Shown here: one piece after another, positions 11,604 to 23,689 of the stretch | How positions within the stretch are numbered: the first letter of the stretch is position 1 | Layout: the number at the start of each line of letters is the position of its first letter | Made by a program: the position numbers and the translations under genes | Notes under the pieces: generated by a model | The model's input: the letters and a program-made list of their open reading frames with translations, nothing else | Database searches by the model: none | What the model was told of the DNA's origin: nothing | From: Euryodendron excelsum | Lineage: Eukaryota > Streptophyta > Magnoliopsida > Ericales > Pentaphylacaceae | Direction of reading: 5' to 3' | DNA length: 64,000 nucleotides | NCBI GenBank assembly: GCA_033060915.1 | Contig: CM065396.1 | Location: forward strand, 5,004,001-5,068,000

Positions 11604-13400
11604 AATAAGGTGGTTGGCTTGGCAAAGACGTCGGCAATCCTATAGAGCATAATTCTGGTATTCTCCCTCGTTTCTTTTTCATGGGATAGTATGCCTCTCA
11701 TAGCTTTGATCTTGGGGAGCCTCTACTTGCACATTGGTTGTCATACTTGCACGGGATAGGAGCAAGGAAAGCATTGCTTCTATTTTAGTCGTCCTTTTCC
11801 CAAGTCCTATTACTTCTTCTAATATCTAAGCCTGATTCTGTTCAACGATCAGGCTTGGTGACTCGTTGAGTGGCTCCATTAAGGTCTAGGCCTAGGTGTA
11901 ACCTCTGCGAAAGAAAAAGAAAGAAAGACAAGAACACAAGCCACAAGTTAGTTTTTGATATTTGGAAAGCTTTATGCAATGCATGCCTTAGAGGTGTCCC
12001 TTCTTGAGAGGGAGACCAAACTTGATGGATTTGGCTCACTTGTTGGAGATAGGGGGTTTGCCTCTGTATTCAGATATCTTACCTTTTGAGTGGGTACATA
12101 CATTCACTCATCCATTCATTCATTCATACATGAAAATTAAAGAAATACATTAATTTTTGGAGTTTAAATACAACGGAATTGAAATACTTTTTAATAGGGG
12201 GAAAGGGAACAATTTCCTTGGAACTTCCACATATCTACTTTCACATTTGAGACCCTAAACTGCTCTTGAGTCTTCGGATTTGCATTTTTTTTAGCTTGAT
12301 GTTGAGGAGATCGTTGAGCGACCTTGTTTGATTACCCCTTATCTTCTTGACAATCCTATCTCCGTAAGCATAGAGGGATTGGAGCCCCTTTTATCAAATG
12401 ACTTGAAATGCATGTTATAAGTCCTTAGGGTTATATGGGAACCCTTAGGATTTTGGTAGGTTTAATGTAAGGGAGAGTGATCTTGGTGTTACTCTCTTTG
12501 GGTTGATCATATGCATGAAGATACAATGACTTGAGTTACATTGAAACTCTTGTCTTAAAATGGAATATCGAATGCATGAACATGGATGCATAGAGCAAAA
12601 AGAGAAAGAATGCAATTGTAAAGTAAACATGGATGCATGAGCAGTTACATGGGCATCATAACAACAGGAATACAAGCACTATAACAACAGGAATAGACAA
12701 GTTGAAAGGAAAGTAAAGCAGTCGCCATTTCCTCCATAGTTTTGAAAACGACATGCGTGTCTTAAATCCAGCAGAGGTTTGACTATGCATAGTGTCCACA
12801 TGAGCATGAGGTTGAGGATTTACTAATGCTTCCTAAGAAGGCTCAATTCCCAGAACTTCAAACCTAGGCCCACTCCCTAAGGTGGTGCCATTATCGATTG
12901 GTGATCCGAGCGGAGGAACCATCAAGAGGCTGTAGGGGAAGAAACTGACACAGCATCTTACCCACAGCCAATATATCATTCCCCCTACTAACTAGAACGG
13001 ACATTTTAGGTAAAGAATGCAAGTATGCAAATGCTTGTGCACGTGCAATGTGTATGTGAAATTTTGAAAAGCGAAGGAAAGGACCCAACAACTCCCATCC
13101 ATCGTGTCCATTCCATTCTATTCATTCATGACATACATGGTAGTTAATATAACATTAAATAAATATTTGAACAAAGATCCACCTATAAAAATAAAGATGC
13201 AAAAGGTCAATACTTGAATGACAACCTTAATGTAAGATAGAATGATTGAATGAGCACAGCAAACACTGACATGTTTTTTAAAAATAACTTTGAAAAGTTT
13301 GATTTTGAAAGTTTGAAGTGGACAAAATTGGACAAATTAATCAAAGACTCTGAATGGGAGAGGGTGCAAAGACATGACATTGGCCTAACCCTCTAAGCAT
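11604..13400 (-). other. 5' leader and degraded gag N-terminus of element A
   Basis: There is no intact gene. The region aligns by eye with 17820-19340, the leader of element B. Both contain GCAATGCATG with a downstream GAGGGAGAC, then GATTACCCCTT with CTTCTTG, and later CGCCATTTCCTCC with GCGTGTCTTAAAT. This shared order shows that A and B are two members of one family. Short frames such as 11842-12039 and 12445-12675 are not conserved between the copies and are not called. Confidence 0.6.
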
Positions 13401-13420
13401 TGCCCAGCGGAGTTGTTAGT
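13401..13420 (-). other. Primer binding site of element A (mutated)
   Basis: This lies directly inside the LTR end. It is a degenerate copy of the element B site (19341-19361): the core differs mainly by G-to-A changes while CAACTCCGCTGGGC is still recognisable. Confidence 0.55.
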
Positions 13421-13625
13421 TGTCGTGCCTCAATTTTTTGCACTCAAGGAAAATACACACAAGTGAAAAAAACACGGTACTCTCTCATTAGAACTTATCC
13501 TCCTAGAAAGACAAGTTGTGTGCTTAGGTTTGAATTAGAAATCGATTTGATTAAGAACTTTTGAAAAATGTTCGGAGTCGCCACATAACTTGATTAAAGT
13601 GAGTTAGGTCACCTAAAACTAAGCA
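13421..13625 (-). repeat. Truncated 5' LTR of element A
   Basis: About 205 bp of the 3' end of a minus-oriented LTR remain. It reads TGTCGTGCCTC on the plus strand at its end, and GGAGTCGCCAC with AGTTAGGTCACCT matches the other LTR ends (near 19510 and 39350). Homology stops near CTAAGCAA at about 13625, where an unrelated sequence begins. Confidence 0.65.
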
Positions 13626-14539
13626 ATTATAATCAATATCCTTATCAGAAATTCTAGATATACATATCCCTGCTTACAAATCAGTCTATACATATATGCT
13701 AGATATGATTAAGAATATTATTTTCAATTATAGTCATGGACAAGAAAATGAATCTTGATCCAAGATCTTGAAATCTTGAAAAATAAATAACTATCTCGAA
13801 TCTATACATATAACCTAGTTACTTTCTCAACCCATACCAAGAACGGATTTAGCTACTAAAATGCATTACAAAGATTGCAAGAATTGAAATAGTGATTAAA
13901 GAAAGAAAATACTGCATTGAAGAAATATAATCCTAGAAAATACTGCATTGAAGAAATATAATCCTAAATTCACAATAAGAACAAGAAAGAAAACTAAAGA
14001 TTAAAGAATTCTCCCTTGAAAGATGAAAAGATTCGTAGCTTCCAAGGCTTAGATGATTCCTCCTCTCAAAACCCTAGAATTCTTCTCCTCCTCCAAAACC
14101 AAAAACTCCTAAGTCTATTCTACTACCTCCTAATCTATCTAAAACTAAGAAGTGAGTTACTCTACAAATCTCGTCGTCAGTCGTACGAAGATTCCCACTG
14201 AGTGCTCAGATGGGCTGGGTCCCTTCACGAAAGTTGTAGGTCTCAGAAAGTTATATGAAATCAATATATTATGAACCTTAATAGCCTTTCTGGTTCGAGA
14301 AATATGAGCTTTCAAAGTTTCAGCTCTGCGTGCTTCAACAGCTTGTACTTTGACAACAACCTCTTGAAACCTATGATTAAATTGCATTTGAAATCATTCC
14401 ATTTAAGCTCAAAACCTACATAAAGCATAATAAACTTAATTAATATCAAAACATAACCAAAAAGACATATAATACTCATAAACTAATGCTAACAAAGTAC
14501 TAATTAAGGCCTTATAATTGCACTTTTGAAGCACAATCA
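13626..14539 (-). repeat. Probable Athila-like LTR fragment
   Basis: The right end (ATAATTGCACTTTTGAAGCA then CAATCA) closely resembles the right end of the Athila LTRs at 23675 and 35196. Internal TAGCTA and AAACCCTA blocks have similar placement. No TG terminus or TSD was found on the left, so it is likely truncated. A 33-34-bp direct duplication lies at about 13903-13969. It interrupts the RT of element B at 14540. Confidence 0.45.
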
Positions 14540-15290
14540 CCCTTTTTTGTTGACAATGAATCCTAGTAGCTTTTTGGAATAGACTCCGAAAGTACACTTG
14601 GTAGGATTAAGCTTGAACTGGTATTCGCGGAGCCGGTCAAACACTCTTCGTAAATTGATCAAATGGTCTTCTTAGGCTTTTGACTTTACTATTATATCAT
14701 CCACGTAGATTTCCATCTCCTTGTGCATCATGTAGTGGAAGAGGGCGACCATGGCCTTTTGATAGGTTGCCCCAGCATTCTTTAATCCAAAGGGCATTAC
14801 CTTGTAGCAGTACAACCCCCATGGAATGATAAAGGCGGTCTTTTTCCGATCCTCTTTTGCTATCTTGATCTAGTTATATCCCAATAATCCATCCATAAAG
14901 GAGAACATCTCGTGGCCTGCAGTGTTATCTACTAAGAGGTCTATATGTGGTAAGAGAAAGTCATCCTTCGGGCTTGCCTTATTGAGATCCCGGAAGTCAA
15001 TGCACATTCAAACCTTTCTGTCTTTCTTTGGGAACAGGACGATGTTGGCTAACCATTGGGGGTATTCGACTACTTGTAGAAACCCGGCATGAAACTGCTT
15101 AACAACTTCTTTTTTGAATTTCAAACTCCATTCGGGTTTAAGTCTTCGAAGTTTCTACTTTATAGGTCTGATCTCTGGATCCAGTGGTAGTCGATGCTCA
15201 ACACTAGACTCATCCAACCCTGGCATATCCTAGTACGACCAAGCAAAGACATCAATATAGGTAGATAGTAATTCTAGCATCTCTTTGCTA
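14540..15290 (-). pseudogene. Reverse transcriptase remnant of element B (Tat/Ogre)
   Basis: The minus-strand reading in several frames gives canonical Ty3/gypsy RT blocks. DVFAWSY, then a TAG in place of Gln, then DMPGL lies near 15225-15262; the IDFRDLNKA-type block near 14990; MPFGLKNA near 14785; and the catalytic YVDDIIVKS near 14680-14710. The last readable block, LLGFIVNKK, ends at 14540, where an LTR-like sequence takes over. RNase H and integrase are missing. RT copies element RNA into DNA. This copy is dead through stops, frame changes and truncation. Confidence 0.82.
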
Positions 15291-15581
15291 CTATCTGCGC
15301 TGCCAATGATCCAACTCAGTACCAATCTTGACTTCTTTAGGGGATTCTTGGCTTCCCAAATTGATTGTCTCTGTTGCTTCAATATTAGGGGTTTTGCGGT
15401 TATCATGCCTTTCCAACTGTTCTAAGATCTCTTTTGGGACTTCATCGGTGTTGTTTATATCGAGTTTGATTCCCAGGAGCTGGTAGTCAAATTCAGTTTC
15501 AAAGTCACAATCAATAAAAATAGGCATTCTTTTGATTAATTGACCAAGACGTCGAATATGCGGATTCCTGATCAAAGACAA
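15291..15581 (-). pseudogene. Protease-RT linker of element B pol
   Basis: This 96-codon open stretch contains INLGSQESPKEVKIGTEL, a conserved block of Tat/Ogre polyproteins just before RT. It leads in the same orientation into the DVFAWSY block of RT. It is part of the same broken pol as 14540-15290 and 16399-17052. Sequence between 15582 and 16398 is pol linker with multiple stops. Confidence 0.7.
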
Positions 15582-16398
15582 TAAGGAGATTCATTCAAAA
15601 TAAGGAAGCAACTCTTTCATATATAGGTGTTTCTATTATAGCTCTTGATTGAAAATAGAAACAAAAACAGAAAGACAAAAAGATGACAAGCTTTAAAGAG
15701 TCAGAAGTTCATGGAATGTCTTAGCAAGCCTGTATCAAAACTTTGTGAGCCCGAAGGAGATCCTTATTGTCCCAATTATTGAGATTCTCTCTCGGAAGGG
15801 CCTGTCTTATAGTGATACTTTCTGATGCTTCAATGTTTGAGAGCAGAGGCACATCAATCATTAGGGTGTCTTGAAACAGATTGGTTTGGACTTTAACCTA
15901 CACTTTTCCTTTCATAAGGCTCTTGTTATCTTTGGTCAAGCAAAGTGCCTTGAGTTGGTGTACCATTTCTTCCTCTTCTCCATTTCCCTGAGTGACCTTT
16001 TGCCACTTTCTCTTTTGGGTCTATTCTCTAATTTCCTTCTTTGTTGGCTTGTATCCTAAGCCAAAAGTGTGCCTTTGAGATGGTATGTCTAGAATTTCGG
16101 GAAGCCCTTGTAACCTTTTTCCTAGTCCTTTCTATAGCTGGTATCCGTTCTTTTGAAAATAACGCGTGACCATTTGTATGTGATCCAAATACTTAGGCTC
16201 GATCATATCTCCTCCATGTATTACTGTGACATACTATAGGGATTGGAAACAGAATAAGGCAGCCAATTCAGTGTAGGGGATTGCATTAGTTTTGTAAATT
16301 GCAAATTCCTTTTCAACATAGATGGAAATTAGTCTAGCTTTGATAATAAATTTGACCTTCTGATGAAGACTAGATGGTACTGCCCCTGTTGAATGAAT

Positions 16399-17052
16399 CT
16401 AGGGCCGTCCAAGTAATATATTGTAGGTCAAAGGTATTTGCAGAACCTGGAATTTGATGGCAAAGATGACAGGCCCTATCTCGACGGGTATTTCGATTTC
16501 CCCCATTGTCTCTCTTCTAGATCCATTAAAGGCTCGTATGATGATGCTGTTGTGGTTTAGGTGGGATTGGTCCATCCTGAGCCTTTCCAGGGTTGAGTAT
16601 GGGCAAACATTTAGAGTTGATCCTTTGTCTACCAGTACCCTTGACACAATCATCCTTTTGATTTTGACCATTATATGTAGGGCTTGAGTGTGTCCAGTTC
16701 CATCAACAAGGATTTCATCGTTAGTAAAAGTGATGACATTTGGTGCCGTGATGAGTCCTACCATATTTTACAAGTTTCCAAGGGTGAAACTATCTGGTAC
16801 ATGGGCCTCTTTAAGAACTCTGAGTAAGGCGTCGTGGTGAATTTCGGATGTGAGAAGTAGTCCTAAAATGGAGATGTGAGAGAGGGTCTTTTTGAGCTGT
16901 TTCATCACATCGTAGTCATTCTTCTTTAATACTTTGGCAAACTCAAAAATCTCATGCTCTATTAGTAGGTTTGAATATTCCCCCTCTTTGTCCTTCCCTT
17001 TCCTTCTCCTTTTTACTTCCTCTGAGGTGTAGCATCGGCTAGATCTAGTCAT
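16399..17052 (-). pseudogene. Retropepsin-like protease region of element B
   Basis: Two adjacent open stretches (16768-17052 and 16399-16764) differ in frame by one base. The first contains ISILGLLLTSEIHHDAL, a Tat/Ogre block preceding protease. The second carries the protease active-site region SRVLVDKGSTLNVCP, with VDKGS where functional copies have D-T/N-G-S, and ends with NILLGRP, the conserved LLGRP motif of this lineage. The enzyme would cleave the polyprotein. The Lys next to the catalytic Asp and the frameshift indicate inactivity. Confidence 0.85.
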
Positions 17053-19340
17053 TCCCCTTATTTCAACAATGGATTATTCCACAGTTTGGGCAGGAGTTGG
17101 GGGGTAGTTCCTATGTAGGTCAGTGACAAGCAATTAGGATAGCAGTGGTAGGGTCATCTTTCCTAGTATTGGTAGAGAGAACGGTTCAAGGTTTTCCATT
17201 TTGGAAAAGATAGGTAGGGTGACAGGTGATGGAGGAATGCTTGGTGGTGCATGAGCATATATGGGAGGTGCAGATCTCATGGCTCATCAAGGATTTGTAT
17301 ATGGGATGAATCTAGCCATTGCGACCATGGGTTTTGGGGGCTCTGGTTCTTGGTAAGGAGTGAGAATGACACAAAAGTATGGGAAGTGGGGTAAGGCTTC
17401 GATAGTTAAAATTAGACTAATATGCTTAGGCTGGATAATCAAGAAAGGTTCTAATGGTTCGTCTGGTTTTGCTCAGGTCTTTAGAGGGTTCATTCCTTGA
17501 ATTTTAACTGGGAGGGCAGTCCCTTTAGGGATAAGGATTTCTTAAAGATCCGTCAGTGACTGTTCCAGAACCGGCCAAGCTTTGTCAGGGCTCCACCCTT
17601 TCCTGTCATCTTGGACTATTCTTAGTAATTTGTCTGCCACGGTTTTCAGTGTTGCGGAGATATCGCCCAACTTCCCCTCTACTTTTTTTTTGGGTCAATG
17701 GTCTTGTCAACAATTAGGAGAGCTATTATTTCCATGGGCTCCATTATATCTTACATTGGCCTTTTTCCTTGTTTAATGGCGAGGATTCTTGCCATGTCTT
17801 CTATGCTGCTTTGTGATTATCAACTTATTTGGAATGTCCGTTTCTAGAGTTTAGTCTTTAGGAAAGGTAGAGAGACAGACAAGACATAATTTTCAAGTTA
17901 GTGTCTGACTTGGGAAATCTTCATGCAATGCATGACTTAGGGATGCCCCTGCCTTTTGAGGGAGACTAGTCATGATGTTTTGGCTCAAACTTTGGAGATA
18001 GGGCCTGTTATGCAATACCATACCTATGCCTGTAGTCATTCATTTATATACTCATTCATTTAAAAGAAATAATAATTTTATTGGAATGAATTTCCTTTGT
18101 ACTTGTAATTTTTAGAAGTACATTGAAGGAGATGGAACATTTTTCTTAGGACTTTCACCTATTCTATTTTTACATTTGAAATCCTAAACTACTCTTTGAG
18201 TCTTCGAATTCGCCTTCTTTGATGGAGGTCAGTAAAAGACCTTGATCTCGGATTACCCCTTGTCTTCTTGGTACTCCTATCTCCATGAGCGAAGAGGGAT
18301 TAGGGCCCCTCTTTATGAGATGACTTTGATGCATGCCATGAGTCTTTAAGGTCACTTAGTACCCTTAGGAGTTTTGGTTGGCTTAATTTGAGCGAGAAGG
18401 TCTTTGGGCCATTCTCTGCAAGTTCATCAGATGCATGGAAATGCAATGACCTGAGTTACTTTGATAACTCTGGTCATGAAATGATTACAGATGCATGAGC
18501 AGTTATGATGTTAAAGACACATGAATAGCATAATGACAAGAATCAAGCAGCATAATAGCATGACTTGAGCATAATATAAGGGAAAGTAAAGCGATCGCCA
18601 TTTCCTCCTTGGTTTTGAATTGACGCGCGTGTCTTAAATTCGGCAGAGGTTCAACTATGCATGGAGTGCTACATGAGCATAAGGTTGAGGGTGTACTAAT
18701 GCTTCCTAAAAAGCTCGGTTCTCAAACCTTCAAGCCTCCTTCGTCCACCCCCGAAGGGGTGAACCCCATCTTTGGTTGGTGGTTTGAGTGAGGGAACTAT
18801 CAAAAGACCATAGGCTGAAAAACTGACACAACATCTGCCCACAGTCAACATATTGTTCCCATTTCTATCTAGAAGGGTAGTAATCAAGTAATTATGCACA
18901 AATGCAAATATAAGTGAGCACACCAAGTGTGTGTGAAATTTTTAAAAATAGAGAAAATGACCCAACAACATACATCCCATTCTGCTCATTCATCTCATAG
19001 ATGGCAATTAATATGACATAAAATAAAATGTGAACAAAGGTCCACCTTAAAAAAAATGCAACGAGTTAGTAACTTTTCGAGAAACTCAATGCAAGATAAA
19101 ATAGATGATCAATGCAAGAGCATGAATGTAAGCAATGAATGCAAGTGATGACACTTATTTGAAAACCATTTCGGAAAATAATGTTTGTTTTTACAAGCTT
19201 GAAATTTGAAAAACTATTTTTTTTTTTTTTTTTTTGGAGCTTAGAAAAATTTTGAAAAGTGGATAAAACTGGACAAAGTAACCAGAGATTCTGAGTGAAT
19301 GAAAGGTGAAGAGACATAACAATGGCCTAACCCTCTAAAT
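17053..19340 (-). other. Degraded gag and 5' leader of element B
   Basis: From about 17820 to 17053 short minus-strand frames with stops probably derive from gag. From about 17820 to 19340 the sequence is the untranslated leader, paralogous to 11604-13400 of element A. No intact ORF is supported. Confidence 0.5.
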
Positions 19341-19361
19341 GTCCTGAGTGGAGTCACCAGT
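19341..19361 (-). other. Primer binding site of element B
   Basis: On the minus strand, directly after the LTR end GCGTGACA, the sequence reads ACTGGTGACTCCACTCAGGA. TGGTGACTCC... is the form of primer binding site reported for Ogre/Tat elements, probably complementary to tRNA-Arg; the tRNA identity is from memory of the family. Confidence 0.7.
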
Positions 19362-22148
19362 TGTCACGCCCCGGGTTTTGGACCCCGGAGCCCTCTTAGC
19401 TAGAAAAAAAAACAAGGTACTTTCTCGTTAGAACTCACCTTCCTAGAAGGACGAGTGTCACTAGGTTTGAACTTGAAATTGACTTAAATACGAGCTTTTA
19501 GAAAAAGTTTGGAGTCGCCACCTAACATAGTTAAAGATGTGTTAGGTCACCTGAATTAAGTATCATTCAAAGACTAAACTTAGGTTTTTTAAAATCATTT
19601 TGAAAATGTCCTTTTTAGAAATGTTTTTAGAAAAGAGGTCTTAATAACCTTTTGAAATCTATGGTCCGGGGGTTGGTTACGTGTAGGGAATATATCCTAA
19701 GATCATCACCCTACCCCGCCCTTTCGGTACCTACATATCTAATCACTCTTAGTTCACTCACTTGAATCACCGATTACTGTTATCCACTTAATATCTACTT
19801 TAGAATTTTGAAAATGGGGTTTGATCATCACATTTTGGATGAATGATGCATGATGCAAGTGTTGAGAAAGGTGTTTGAAAATATAGAAGTTTTGAGGGGA
19901 TTTAAAATAGAAATCTTGAATTGATAGAAAATTTTGAAAAGGAAACTTGAGTTGAAATAAAGGCTATGACCACTCCATATTTGGTTGCTTACATATCTTA
20001 TTTGGTGAGAATCAGGCCATCCGTAGTTCGAGCGAGGGCCCGATAGAAAACAGGCGCGTTGAGGCCATTGGAAAGTTTTGGAGACACTTTGAGATCTTTG
20101 GAAAGGTTTGAAGACGCTTTGAGTTCTTTGGAAAAAGAGAACTTGAAAGTTTAGAAAATGCCTTTGAAATAGGACTTGGGACGTTTGAAATATTTTTGAA
20201 ATTGGGATTGAAGACGATTTTAAATGTTTTTGGGATTAACTTAAGGGTGTTTTGGATGTGCTTTGAAACAACTCGAGGGAGTTTTGGAAAGATTTTGGAA
20301 TAACTCGAGGGAGTTTTGAAAATGTCTTAAAGTCTTGTTTTCAAAACTTTAGAGGTGCAGTTTGGATTGGAAATGCTCTTGTGAACTTGTTTTCGAAATG
20401 CTTTCGAAAATACTTTTTGAATACCTTATGAAAGGCATGTTTAATATTTCATCACCTTAAAAGGTTAGTCATTGAAGAACTAAACTCCTTTATGGTTATT
20501 AGTTTTTAAAATATGTTTGGAAAAGGGGCTATAGACTTTTCTTTGGTTTTTCAAAACTTTAGGGTTATAGAACCCTTCTTGAATGTCTCATTTACACTTG
20601 AACAATCCTAACCATGGAAGGGTTGGGGTTGCTTCAAGAATGTGATGTTTGAAAATCATTTTCGAAAGAGCTTTTAAAAACACTTAGGGTTTTGGAACCC
20701 TAATATAGACAACCTTGAAGTTTGTATTTCAATGTATCATCTTCCCTTGGAATCCCTAACCACAAAAGGGTAAGGACACTTTAGAGTTGTGAGTTCTTGA
20801 AAAAATTTTGAAAATAGTTTTTGAAAACTGTTAAGTGTCTAGCCATTATAATTTAGACAAGTTTAAGAGAACTTCTTGAAAGCATTTTTAAAGATAGAGT
20901 ACGGGAGTATTTGAAAAGATTTTGAAGTTGATTTTTAAAATCTCAAGATAGTACGATGTTTTTGAAAGTATGTTGTGACAATGGTTTTTAAATTGAAAGA
21001 TCACTTGAAAAGATGTCTTTGAATTAGAACCTCGAAACTTACTAACATAGGTTGGGTTGATCTAGGGTAAACTAACTAGAGTTAGGTTAACCTAGGGTTA
21101 AGGTGACTTAGAGCTAACTAACTTGGGTTAGGTTAACTTAGAGTTGGACAACTAGGGTCAAGTTAACCTAGGGTTGGAAGGTGATTTTGAAAAGGTGATT
21201 TTAAACTAGGGTTTGGACCTAGTAGTTTTAAAAAGGTGGTTTTGCACTAAGGTTTGGACCTAGTGGTGGTTTTGAACTAGGGTTTGGACCTAGTAGTTTT
21301 GGAAAGGTGGTTTGTGCATGGAACTTGAAAATGTCTTTTGAAAAATCATTTTGTGAAAACAACTCTAGTGAGTATCGAGTTCATATGGTTGGTATTTGGA
21401 AACCATTCAAGAGAGGGTTGCCTTGGAACCATTTTAACCACTAACTCAAGAGAATAAAACTTGTGAAACTCAATATTGAATTGATAGTTTTGAAGACTTC
21501 TATGATTGAAAAATTAAAGAGAATGAACCTTTGAAAATTAGTTTTGGAAATGAGGTTTTGGAAAATCACTACTGAGATTTTGAAAACCACTCTAATGAGT
21601 AAGGGTTCATATGGTTGATTTGAAGGAAATCACTCCAAAGATGACTCCATGGGACCATTCCAACCACAATATTCAAGGGAGAAAAACTTCTAAAAATCAA
21701 GATGAAAATGGTAGTTTTGGAAAACCATTTTTATGCAAATTAAAGAGAATAAAATTTGAGAACCCTTCTTCAAGAGGGTTGTTTTGAAAACCACTTTTGG
21801 GATATAGAGAACCACTCTAATCAGCTAGGATTCCTATGGTAAATAAATGAGGAAACCACTCAAGAGAGGGTTCCATGAAGACCATTTTAACCACAAAACT
21901 CAAGAGAACAAAACTTGAGAAAATCAACATTGAATATAAGGTTAGAAAACCATTTTAATGCAACTTAAAGATTGTAAAAAATAAGATGATGTAAAATGAA
22001 GTCAAAGGATTAAAGGGGGTTCTCTAGGACACGGAAATGGACATAGGCTTCAAGGAACCAACTCTTAAAACCATTTTTGAGAAAACACTTAAATGTGAAA
22101 TTTGAAAAGACATAAAAATGAAGATAATGAAAGTTTTTACCAAATGAT
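19362..22148 (-). repeat. 5' LTR of element B, left (3'-terminal) part
   Basis: This is the minus-oriented LTR end TGTCACGCC at 19362, followed by GAGTCGCCACC near 19513, then the degenerate GGGTTAGGTTAAC minisatellite (21040-21180). Tandem GGTTTGGACCTAGT units lie at 21200-21310. At 22148 it is interrupted by solo LTR 2 and continues at 39545. The two parts together make a 5192-bp LTR. Confidence 0.8.
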
Positions 22149-22375
22149 TATAAGCATCCCATTTTTGCCTGCTCAGCAATCTCCTGTCCAACCTGACTCA
22201 CATTCAAACCGACACAGATATATTCAAGTTCAAATAAACTTTTCAAACTCAATCCAATCAATCAATCGCTTCACGAGCCCACTGGGCCCAATAGAGGCAA
22301 AATGGCCAAAATGCCCTTGTGGCATCACTTAGTATAATTTCAATTAGCACGTCTTCCTGGAGACGGTAAGTCCCC
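22149..22375 (+). mobile_element. Solo LTR 2, 5' part
   Basis: This plus-oriented LTR of the same family starts TATAAGCATCCC, where the terminal TG has become TA. The preceding ATGAT (22144-22148) pairs with ATAAT at 39540-39544 as a one-mismatch target-site duplication. At 22375 the Athila-like element is inserted; the LTR resumes at 35202. Confidence 0.8.
22371..22375 (+). other. Target-site duplication TCCCC of the Athila-like element (left copy)
   Basis: The five bases TCCCC precede the left LTR and are repeated at 35197-35201 after the right LTR. Confidence 0.9.
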
Positions 22376-23675
22376 TGACTCGCTTCAAAATTGCTCATGA
22401 TGCAATCCCAAGTGCAGGATGTGCGAGGTAGTGAATACCCGATAAGATCGGGGTTGAACCTTAAGGAACTGTGAACGGTTTATAGAACTCGCTCCAAAAG
22501 TGAAGATTTGTGGAAAACTCACCAAAAACAAAAGTAGAAAAAAAAAATTGATTTTGATTGATTTGATTGTTTAGGAAAATTAGAATTGAATTCGATTATA
22601 ATTAATAGATAAAAGAATCTTGGCAGGAAACGATCTAACTGTTGGGTGCATATGCAATTGATCAAGGCATTGTAACTCAATTCAACAACTACAAGAGTGT
22701 TGTTGAATCGAAAGATTTGTCAATGAAAATTGATTGGAATCTTGATGGGTTTTTGAGAATTCATAAGAAATTGGGTTTCAAAGCGTTCTTATCAGGGATT
22801 CAAGCAACCAATATCCCAAAACTCAATTTGTGTATAATGGCTCAAGAATATGATCAAGAAATCTTGATTTCAAGAGAAGAATCTCAACAACACATGAAGA
22901 TTTGAGCAGGAAGGATAAAAACGTTAAAGTTCCTGAATTACCTTGATCAACCTCACAAAACTCTTCAATCTTCACATTCGCATGCCAAGAGTTGATTAGC
23001 TATGCAAGGACATGAATAAATTTTGATTTGTATTGAGAAAATAAGATGTTTGATTACAAAGAATTGAAAGAAAAATCATAAACCTAGCTAATCTCTCTTA
23101 AAAACTCCCAAAAAGAACTCTACAATCAGGTTTAGAACGGCTGCCCCCAAATTAGGGTTACAAAGACTTTAAATAGGGTTAGAAAACTAAAGAAGGAGTC
23201 CAAAATCGCGGGTCCAGGTCATTGGAACGCCTCCCAGGTCGTTGGAACGGCTGGACCACGCCTCTGATCGTTGGAACGGCCAAACTAGTCGTTGGAACAG
23301 TCTGCAGCGAACCAGATTTTTGTCGCTCAGTTTTGACCACTTTAGAATCTGAATTAGCCAATGCACATTAGAAGAAAAATTGTAGATCTTGAAGTCTTCT
23401 TTCTAATGCCATAAAAATCAGCTCAATCGGATGTTGGATTGAAAATTTATGGCCGAAATACGGAGACAGCATACACTTCTATTCTCCAGTTTGATGGCTG
23501 CGCATTCGCCTCGACCATTCTTGCTTTCTTTTCACCCTTTTAGCTCCCCTAACCTACAAAACCAAACAAAAACACTATCATACAAAAGCTTGTCTAAATT
23601 AGAGCACTTAACAATGCACTTAGCCTAACAAAATATGAATTAAAGGCTTGTAATTACACTTTTATAGTGCAATCA
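22376..23675 (-). repeat. Athila-like 3' LTR
   Basis: It starts TGACTCGCTTC and ends GTGCAATCA on the plus strand. It is the partner of 33896-35196. A cluster of GTTGGAACG motifs lies at 23215-23305. Open frames on the plus strand here are mirrored in the other LTR and look neutral. Confidence 0.92.
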
Positions 23676-23689
23676 CACCCCCCAACTTA
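23676..23689 (-). other. Polypurine tract of the Athila-like element
   Basis: On the minus strand this reads TAAGTTGGGGGGTG immediately before the 3' LTR. It is the expected plus-strand primer. Confidence 0.8.

Noticed and set aside
22642..22905. Plus-strand 87-codon ORF in the Athila LTR, also present at 34163-34426
   Set aside because: The two copies are just the two LTRs. By eye six of about eight differences change the amino acid, so there is no sign of selection, and the ORF is antisense to the element.
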